NCBI GenBank assembly: GCA_902826215.1
Contig: CADEDY010000023.1
Location: 1 to 61,145, forward strand
Source of the DNA: an uncultured Bacteroidota bacterium
GTDB lineage: Bacteria; Bacteroidota; Bacteroidia; Flavobacteriales_F; PHOS-HE28
DNA length: 61,145 nt
Direction of reading: 5' to 3'
Shown here: positions 1-4,559 of the stretch, piece by piece
How the letters are laid out: each line of letters opens with the position of its first letter
How positions within the stretch are numbered: the stretch's first letter is position 1
Notes under the pieces: model-generated
The model's input: only the letters and a program-made list of their open reading frames with translations
Told to the model about the DNA's origin: nothing
Databases searched by the model: none
Translations under genes and position numbers: made by a program

Positions 1-193
1 GGCCCTGCTCGGCCTCGGGCGTGGCGTTGCCCACGATCACATCCTCGATGCGGTTCACATCCAGGTTGGGCACGCTCTTCACGAGGTGTTGCACCACGTT
101 GGCGGCCAGGTCGTCCGGGCGCGTGAAACGGAACTTGCCGCGCGGGGCTTTGCCCACGGCGCTGCGGAAACCGGCGATGATGTATGCGTTCAT
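1..193 (-). CDS. fadA: Thiolase (acetyl-CoA C-acyltransferase), 5' part only
   Basis: The first 64 codons of a thiolase that continues past the left edge. The translation begins MNAYIIAGFRSAVGKAPRGK and continues with a region ending NRIEDVIVGNATPEAEQG, which is the usual thiolase N-terminus before the catalytic cysteine. The enzyme releases acetyl-CoA from 3-ketoacyl-CoA in the last step of beta-oxidation. It lies on the same strand as the fadN-type gene and marR further right, so it should be the end of that operon, but about 4.4 kb of accessory DNA now separates it from fadN. Fragments of its first 52, 77 and 9-12 bases recur at the joints of that DNA. The active site lies outside the window. 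Confidence 0.9.
   Translation of the reverse strand, partial: MNAYIIAGFRSAVGKAPRGKFRFTRPDDLAANVVQHLVKSVPNLDVNRIEDVIVGNATPEAEQG
117..193 (-). repeat. Thiolase 5'-end repeat, copy 1 (in the intact gene)
   Basis: This is the first 77 bases of the thiolase coding region, starting with its ATG at 193. The same sequence recurs as orphan fragments at 709-761 and 2969-3045, with a 9-12 base trace at 4121-4132. This copy sits in the open gene and is taken as the reference. Confidence 0.9.
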
Positions 194-208
194 GGCAAAT
201 GCGTCTTT

Positions 209-231
209 GGTCGTTGGTCTATGGTCGCTGG
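209..231. repeat. GGTCnnT heptad repeats, 3' flank of four-helix-bundle gene
   Basis: Three consecutive heptads, GGTCGTT, GGTCTAT and GGTCGCT, followed by GG. The same unit with two variable bases recurs on the other side of the neighbouring four-helix-bundle gene (620-649 and, inverted, 674-703). The seven-base periodicity with fixed GGTC and T is read directly from the sequence. Its function is unknown. Confidence 0.7.
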
Positions 232-235
232 CCGA

Positions 236-610
236 TCAAGCTCCTTGACGTCGCTTGCTCGGGACAAGTGTTTGTTGAAGTTTGTTCACACGGTTGGCCA
301 GGCTATCGATCTGCAAGGACAACTCCTTCACTGTGTCTGCTTTGAAGTAGCCGAGTTCCACACCGATGGTCATCTGGGTATCCACCTCGAACGCTGAGCC
401 GATGGCGATGCCAAGGAATTGGTTGAATTCGCCGTTGTTGTTGCGTCCAGCTCCTTCGGCAATGTTGCTGGCGATCGAAACAGCCGCTCTTCGCATCTGA
501 CTCTTCAGGCCATAGGTCTCTTCCTTGGGCAACGAATCCGTTAGGACATGTACAGCCTTCGCGAGCTTGATGGCGTCCTTCCAGATCTCGAGGTTCTTAT
601 ATCGGTTCAT
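236..610 (-). CDS. Four-helix-bundle protein, S23/Avd-like family (first copy)
   Basis: A 124-residue protein with the hallmarks of the S23 four-helix-bundle family (the kind encoded in 23S rRNA intervening sequences). It opens with the NLEIWKDAIKLAKAVH helix, has LPKEETYGLKSQMRRAAVSI in the middle, then the conserved SNIAEGAGRNNNGEF stretch and amphipathic C-terminal helices. Relatives form basic pentameric barrels that bind nucleic acid; Avd of diversity-generating retroelements has the same fold. Neither an rRNA intron nor a reverse transcriptase is present here, so the role is unknown. Both sides carry GGTCnnT heptads, and a thiolase 5' fragment follows upstream. The identification is firm; the function is not. 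Confidence 0.85.
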   Translation of the reverse strand: MNRYKNLEIWKDAIKLAKAVHVLTDSLPKEETYGLKSQMRRAAVSIASNIAEGAGRNNNGEFNQFLGIAIGSAFEVDTQMTIGVELGYFKADTVKELSLQIDSLANRVNKLQQTLVPSKRRQGA

Positions 611-619
611 TGTGAATGC

Positions 620-696
620 GGTCGCTGGTATTTGGTCTATGGTCTATGGCCAGACAACACATATATCTCCCCGCCATAGACCAACGACCAGCGACC
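620..696. repeat. Long inverted repeat built from GGTCnnT heptads
   Basis: The 23-base arms at 620-642 and 674-696 are complementary except for two adjacent positions, around a 31-base loop. Each arm is made of heptads of the form GGTCnnT. The structure starts ten bases upstream of the first four-helix-bundle gene and could fold as a strong hairpin in DNA or in a transcript. Together with the heptads at 209-231 it brackets that gene. Confidence 0.75.
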
Positions 697-708
697 ATAG
701 ACTGCGCA

Positions 709-761
709 CGGGGCTTTGCCCACGGCGCTGCGGAAACCGGCGATGATGTATGCGTTCATGG
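709..761 (-). repeat. Thiolase 5'-end repeat, copy 2 (orphan fragment)
   Basis: Matches the first 51 bases of the thiolase gene plus two bases upstream of its ATG without mismatch (compare 143-195). It ends abruptly in the thiolase coding sequence and is not part of any gene. It separates the first four-helix-bundle cassette from the second block. Confidence 0.9.
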
Positions 762-772
762 GTGTCGAGCGG

Positions 773-1183
773 TCATTTCTTGTTGCTTGAGTTCTTCTTC
801 GCCACCTTAAGGCCGGAACCGCTCTTGCCTTTGGCTTTGAGCTTTCCTTGGAGCTTGAAGATGCTGTTCATGATGTGTTCCGCTTTGTCCACGAGGGTAT
901 CGCGTTCCGCGCTATTGATGAAGCCCAGGCGCTTGGCTAGAACCACTTGGGTGATCAGTTCTGCTGCAGAACCAGCAGCGTCCCCGAGGAGGAGGTGGAA
1001 CTCCGCGTCGTTGTTCCTCTGTGCTCCCTCCGCGATCTTGCTCGGTATCGAAACGCAACAGCGGCGTGACTCCGACTGAAGTCCATAGGTCTCGTTCTTT
1101 GGGAACTCCTTGGTGACCTTGTACACTTCGACAGCGAGGTCCATTCCAAGGTTCCAGATGTCAAGGTTCATGAAGCGATGCAT
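773..1183 (-). CDS. Four-helix-bundle protein, S23/Avd-like family (second copy)
   Basis: A 136-residue member of the same family as 236-610 but clearly diverged: MNLDIWNLGMDLAVEVYKVT, FPKNETYGLQSESRRC, then SKIAEGAQRNNDAEF and LGDAAGSAAELITQ. It carries an additional lysine/serine-rich tail (about the last 20 residues) that would suit nucleic-acid binding. Its 5' flank at about 1191-1212 contains weak GGT-rich heptad-like sequence. It reads in the same direction as the AbiE pair upstream, 30 bases from the toxin stop, so it may be cotranscribed with it. The function is unknown. Confidence 0.85.
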   Translation of the reverse strand: MHRFMNLDIWNLGMDLAVEVYKVTKEFPKNETYGLQSESRRCCVSIPSKIAEGAQRNNDAEFHLLLGDAAGSAAELITQVVLAKRLGFINSAERDTLVDKAEHIMNSIFKLQGKLKAKGKSGSGLKVAKKNSSNKK

Positions 1184-1213
1184 GGTGCTCAGGTTTTGGT
1201 GGTTGGTTGCAGT

Positions 1214-2266
1214 TCAGATATTGTTCTGATGTTGAAGTTGGAGGTGCTTTCGGAAGCTGTCTTCGAATTGCGCGAGGTGTTCCATGACCGCATCGAATGC
1301 TGGTACGTCTCCATAGAACATGTCGCTCTGCATGCCATCGTAGTCTTGTCGCCATGCATCCCGAGCTGCTCCGTGTGGAATGATGGAGAAGCCTTCTTTC
1401 AATAGTGCATCGTAATCCACACCGGGATAGCGGTAGTAGATGCTGCGCTGTTGAACGACGGCAGGATACAAGTCAGTTCGGGCCACGGCCTTTGCTGTCG
1501 CACCAGAGCGGTGGAGGAAGTACAGGTCGAAGTAGTGCCGTGCCAATCGACGGCGTGGGCCATCTGGACGTTGCACCAATACTTCGTGAAGCAGCAGTGC
1601 TTTCTCGATCAAGGTGCGTTCCGCTTCAAGCGTCCGCACTTCAAAGGATCCGGCACCAAGTTCGTCGGCGAACAGTTCATGCACGTACGCGCGAACAGGG
1701 ATCATGGCGCTTGGCCAAGCATCGGCTTTAGCCACCAGATCCACCTTTACATGATCGAGTATGTACTCGCCGTCCGGTGCGAACAACTTGGGATAGCCGA
1801 ACGAGATCACCGTCTCGTGGTTATCGCTGTCGGCATTCAGTTCGAGGCTCCATGTACCGTCGCGTAGTTCAGTAGCGAGGGAAGTGCGCAATGCGGGAAT
1901 GAGGATGTCCGCAGCCCATGCTCGACAAGCCTTCGCGATCTTCTTTGCACGCTCTTTCTGCTGTCGCGGTGAATGCTGAGGACCCGGGATGCCATCTTCA
2001 GCAAGGCTGAGCGCATGGCGGTCGACCACCAGATCCACATCCTCCGAGAAGCGCTCAGTGATCTTGTGCGCCTTCGAAAGCGATGTGCCCCCTTTGAACG
2101 TGATGTGCTGTCCGATCTCTGGAAGCGCCATCAGCTTCTCCAAGAAGAGGCAGACGTAGACATCCTTCTCGATACTTGGTATCGCGAGGGGGAAACGTCT
2201 ATTGGCCTGAACGAGCAATGCACGTTGCCGCGCTTCCGGAAAATGGAGGAATGGATGCGCGCTCAT
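1214..2266 (-). CDS. AbiEii-type nucleotidyltransferase toxin
   Basis: A 350-residue protein of the AbiEii/AbiGii family (DNA polymerase beta-like nucleotidyltransferase fold). GGTSLSK at residues 59-65 and SEDVDLVV at 74-81 form the nucleotide-binding and metal-binding motifs. Family members are type IV toxins, some of which block growth by adding nucleotides to tRNA 3' ends, and they can give phage resistance by abortive infection. The ATG overlaps the stop of the upstream antitoxin in an ATGA, so the two are translationally coupled. The length is somewhat above the common 280-310 residues. Substrate cannot be told from sequence. Confidence 0.88.
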   Translation of the reverse strand: MSAHPFLHFPEARQRALLVQANRRFPLAIPSIEKDVYVCLFLEKLMALPEIGQHITFKGGTSLSKAHKITERFSEDVDLVVDRHALSLAEDGIPGPQHSPRQQKERAKKIAKACRAWAADILIPALRTSLATELRDGTWSLELNADSDNHETVISFGYPKLFAPDGEYILDHVKVDLVAKADAWPSAMIPVRAYVHELFADELGAGSFEVRTLEAERTLIEKALLLHEVLVQRPDGPRRRLARHYFDLYFLHRSGATAKAVARTDLYPAVVQQRSIYYRYPGVDYDALLKEGFSIIPHGAARDAWRQDYDGMQSDMFYGDVPAFDAVMEHLAQFEDSFRKHLQLQHQNNI

Positions 2267-2895
2267 GGTGCTTCAGCGATCAACCGACGCATGATGTCCG
2301 CGATCCAGACCGGGGCGATGTCCAGGTCCTTTTTCAGATCCTCCTTTCCCGACGGGGGCAACCTTCTGAGCAACTCGGCATATTCCTCTTTACCGATGTG
2401 TTTTCGGCCGTAGTCACGCAAGCCTTGGATCACCAGATAGCCCACCTCGGTGCGCGCTCGCATGTAGCGCGAACTGGTGCGACGGAGAATGATCTCAGGT
2501 GCACGGCCGCCAGGTTCATGAGGCCGTAGGCGGATCTTCCGTGAGCGACCATCGGTTTGAAATGCGACGCGTGTAGGCACTTGGGTGCTTATGCCTGTGA
2601 TGTTGGCCGCGTAAGCATGTGTTTGGCGTATCGTGATGCCATCGCGCTTGGCAATAGCCGCCACGATTTCGTAGGTCCCGGCTACCGTCTCCCCGAACAT
2701 CTCGTCGGGCTCCGGGAAGAAGTACAACCCATTGCCGATGTTCCGCAACACCTCCTTCTTCACCAGCCGGTGCAGCGCCAATGCCACCGCCCCACGGCTG
2801 CCCAGATCACGGAAGTCGCGAGGCGTAAGCACGCTGCCCCGGCCACGCTCTTCAATGCGCGCCAGTACCAGCTTTTCCACGGATGGGCGTTTCAT
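2263..2895 (-). CDS. AbiEi-like antitoxin (DUF6088 type)
   Basis: A 210-residue protein with an N-terminal winged-helix-like region (about residues 5-55, including LTPRDFRDLGSRGAVALALH and NGLYFF) followed by the antitoxin domain with ITIRQTHAYAANITG. In this family the N-terminal part represses the operon and the C-terminal part counteracts AbiEii. It stands directly upstream of the toxin with a 4-base overlap. A perfect inverted repeat that encloses a -7 promoter box lies 11-44 bases upstream of its ATG, as expected for autorepression. Confidence 0.85.
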   Translation of the reverse strand: MKRPSVEKLVLARIEERGRGSVLTPRDFRDLGSRGAVALALHRLVKKEVLRNIGNGLYFFPEPDEMFGETVAGTYEIVAAIAKRDGITIRQTHAYAANITGISTQVPTRVAFQTDGRSRKIRLRPHEPGGRAPEIILRRTSSRYMRARTEVGYLVIQGLRDYGRKHIGKEEYAELLRRLPPSGKEDLKKDLDIAPVWIADIMRRLIAEAP

Positions 2896-2905
2896 CTTGA
2901 TCGGT

Positions 2906-2939
2906 TTTGTAACACAAAGGTATACGAAAGTGTTACAAA
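2906..2939 (-). promoter_or_regulatory. AbiE operator/promoter palindrome
   Basis: Perfect 10-base arms TTTGTAACAC (2906-2915) and GTGTTACAAA (2930-2939) flank a 14-base spacer. On the minus strand the sequence TACCTTTG (2922-2915) matches the Bacteroidota -7 box TAnnTTTG and runs from the spacer into one arm. A repressor bound to the palindrome would therefore cover the promoter. The antitoxin ATG is at 2895. Confidence 0.75.
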
Positions 2940-2968
2940 TGTTGTTTCGTGCTCAGGGTTAGGGTGTT

Positions 2969-3045
2969 GGGCGCGTGAAACGGAACTTGCCACGTGGGGC
3001 TTTGCCCACGGCGCTGCGGAAACCGGCGATGATGTATGCGTTCAT
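2969..3045 (-). repeat. Thiolase 5'-end repeat, copy 3 (orphan fragment)
   Basis: 77 bases matching 117-193 with two differences. In the thiolase reading frame both fall at third codon positions and are silent (CCG to CCA, CGC to CGT). The fragment is thus an allele of a functional thiolase start rather than decayed junk. It closes the AbiE block on its upstream side. Confidence 0.9.
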
Positions 3046-3061
3046 TTCAGTTCGTTGTTGT

Positions 3062-3107
3062 CACACTGAGCTTGTCGATTGCCTGCCCTGAGCGGAGTCG
3101 AAGGGTG
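3062..3107. repeat. REP-like palindromic element
   Basis: Contains CACTGAGCTTGTCGA followed by CCTGAGCGGAGTCGAAGGG, a form of the short extragenic palindrome often seen between genes in Bacteroidota and other phyla. The two halves are imperfectly complementary. It directly precedes the longer structured repeat at 3107-3204. No gene covers it. Confidence 0.65.
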
Positions 3108-3204
3108 GGCGTGCCGGCGTTCAAATGCAACGCCGTCGGGCTATCCGCTACAAGTCCTCGGCCTGAAGACAGGCCTGCGGGCTTTCCGCTTCTATCCCTC
3201 ACGC
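3107..3204 (+). repeat. Structured interspersed repeat, copy A
   Basis: About 98 bases running from GGGCGTGCCGGC to CCTCACGC. It contains two related direct units (CGGGCTATCCGCT at 3138 and CGGGCTTTCCGCT at 3178) and hairpins GGCGTT/AACGCC (3116-3134) and GGCCTG-AAGA-CAGGCC (3160-3175). An inverted second copy lies at 4007-4101, so the two bracket the unknown gene at 3241-3990. Confidence 0.7.
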
Positions 3205-3240
3205 GGAATGCGAGGATCAGTGTTGAGTAGCTGCTGTTGT

Positions 3241-3990
3241 TCATGTTCGCTTGATCTGACCAGCTTTCCTTCTCGCGAACTGCGCGTCGAATGCCTTCAC
3301 GCGAACCTCATCACCCGTGCCTTTTCGCAGATCCATTTGGTCAAGGTCATTAAGATTTCCCCAAACCACGTTGATGGGCATGTACTCGACGTTCGGAAGT
3401 CCGATGCCAACAAATGGATATGGGTGCTCTGTATGTTCAGTCCGCATCGCCCACAGCCCATTGATCCGTTGCCTAATGATCTCACCGACATAGGCGACCA
3501 GATGATCATAACACGAATTCATGACCTTGTCCATTCCAAGTCGCTCACATGCGCTTGAGACTTTGTCAAGGCTCGGATAGCTTAAGTCCAAAGCGGTCGC
3601 ATCGACGCCTAGCAGTTCCGGCAGTTCTACTAGGAGCCTAGGAACGCTGTCAACGAATGTCTCGCGGCGCTTTGAATAGAACCACCAATGTGAACCCGAG
3701 TTGCCCCGGCCGTTGGCGGCGTCCTCGTTGACGCGCTTATTCCATCGCACGAATCGTTCAAAGTAATTCCTGTCATAGAGGTCCCCTTTCCCTCGTATTG
3801 GGCCTTCATTGAAGACCAACAGGAACCGATCGCTTGGAAGTTCATATATCAGGTACGGTTCGACCGTGCCGGTTTTGAGCTCTTCGCGGAATTCGGCTGT
3901 GTATTCCTTGTGTAGGCTTCCTTTTGGGATAAGTTCCTGCACCTCTTTTTTGGTCAGGCGTTTCTCGTTCAAGGTCTTACGCTTAGCCAT
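3241..3990 (-). CDS. Protein of unknown function in accessory block
   Basis: A 249-residue soluble, mixed-charge protein beginning MAKRKTLNEKRLTKKEVQEL. No family is recognised. Visible features are a lysine-rich N-terminus, an aromatic stretch GSHWWFYSKRRETFVD near residue 100, and a region LGMDKVMNSCYDHLVAYVGE. The ATG at 3990 is preferred: an in-frame extension to 4110 would only translate the flanking repeat (copy B). Base composition is visibly more AT-rich than in fadN. It is flanked by inverted copies of the structured repeat and, further out, by a 12-base direct repeat, and was probably acquired as part of an inserted block. Confidence 0.6.
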   Translation of the reverse strand: MAKRKTLNEKRLTKKEVQELIPKGSLHKEYTAEFREELKTGTVEPYLIYELPSDRFLLVFNEGPIRGKGDLYDRNYFERFVRWNKRVNEDAANGRGNSGSHWWFYSKRRETFVDSVPRLLVELPELLGVDATALDLSYPSLDKVSSACERLGMDKVMNSCYDHLVAYVGEIIRQRINGLWAMRTEHTEHPYPFVGIGLPNVEYMPINVVWGNLNDLDQMDLRKGTGDEVRVKAFDAQFARRKAGQIKRT

Positions 3991-4006
3991 GGGCGGGGCG
4001 TCTTTG

Positions 4007-4101
4007 CGTGAGCGATTGCAGCGGAAAGCCCACAGCGCGGTAATCCGCGCGAGGACTTGAAGCGGAAAGCGCGACGGCGAGTCTTCGAGCCGGCACGCCC
4101 C
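4007..4101 (-). repeat. Structured interspersed repeat, copy B (inverted)
   Basis: Read on the minus strand it follows the same order as copy A: GGGCGTGCCGGC, a CTTTCCGCT unit, AAGTCCTCG, a hairpin, GGGCTTTCCGCT and CTCACGC. The central hairpin is GCGCGG-ATTA-CCGCGC (4035-4050). It has the same 6-bp stem and 4-base loop as in copy A, but the stem bases differ with pairing kept. Confidence 0.7.
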
Positions 4102-4120
4102 AACAACCACTATGCTTCAC

Positions 4121-4132
4121 TGCGTTCATTTC
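4121..4132 (-). repeat. Trace of thiolase start (copy 4), 12-bp direct repeat
   Basis: TGCGTTCATTTC occurs here and at 3037-3048, flanking the block between them. On the minus strand it reads GAAATGAACGCA, which contains the thiolase start ATG AAC GCA. It also holds the TGA stop of the small secreted protein at 4126-4545. Confidence 0.6.
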
Positions 4133-4545
4133 CAAAGATCCAGTCTCTTGATCTCGTTCAGTGTGCCGCCAAACATCCCCATGTGCCCGGTCGAATTCAT
4201 GTCGAAGCACCCTGACATGATTACATAGTGTTTGCTGTACTCCGATAGGGCGAGCTTTGTCTTCAGGTCCTTTGGAATGTTGACCCAGATTCCGTTCTTG
4301 AGATTTCCGGTTTCATAGTCTTCACGATGCAGATAGATCGCGTTCCCTTCGAATTCGAGATTCAGGTAGCCGACGACCTGAACCCATTTGCCGTGGTATT
4401 TCTCCGGAGTTGCAACTAGCCGTACGAGTGACACGCTGAAGTCCCTGCTGCTGATGACCGAATCCTGACAAGTTGAGGTTGGTGACTGAGCACGGGTCAA
4501 AACCGCCATCAGCAGAAAGGTGATCGCAACGAGGATGGTTCTCAT
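4126..4545 (-). CDS. Small secreted protein of unknown function
   Basis: A 139-residue protein with a signal peptide (MRTILVAITFLLMAVLTRAQ) and a compact mature domain containing LVATPEKYHGKWVQVVGYLN, HREDYE and GCFDMNSTGHMGMFGGTL. The pattern of short beta strands suggests an OB-like barrel, but this is an inference. It starts 14 bases after the fadN stop and is cotranscribed with it. Its TGA lies inside an ATGA formed with the trace of a thiolase start codon, which suggests that an intact thiolase once followed it directly. Function unknown. Confidence 0.65.
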   Translation of the reverse strand: MRTILVAITFLLMAVLTRAQSPTSTCQDSVISSRDFSVSLVRLVATPEKYHGKWVQVVGYLNLEFEGNAIYLHREDYETGNLKNGIWVNIPKDLKTKLALSEYSKHYVIMSGCFDMNSTGHMGMFGGTLNEIKRLDLWK

Positions 4546-4559
4546 GTGCTGGTTGAGCT

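Noticed and set aside
209..703. CRISPR array, suggested by short regular repeats.
   Set aside because: The unit is seven bases with no spacers, and no cas genes are present.
236..1183. Diversity-generating retroelement, suggested by Avd-like proteins.
   Set aside because: No reverse transcriptase, template repeat or variable repeat is seen in the window.
3991..4110. Longer start for the unknown gene 3241-3990.
   Set aside because: The added 40 codons are the structured repeat read through; similar peptide strings arise wherever this repeat is translated.
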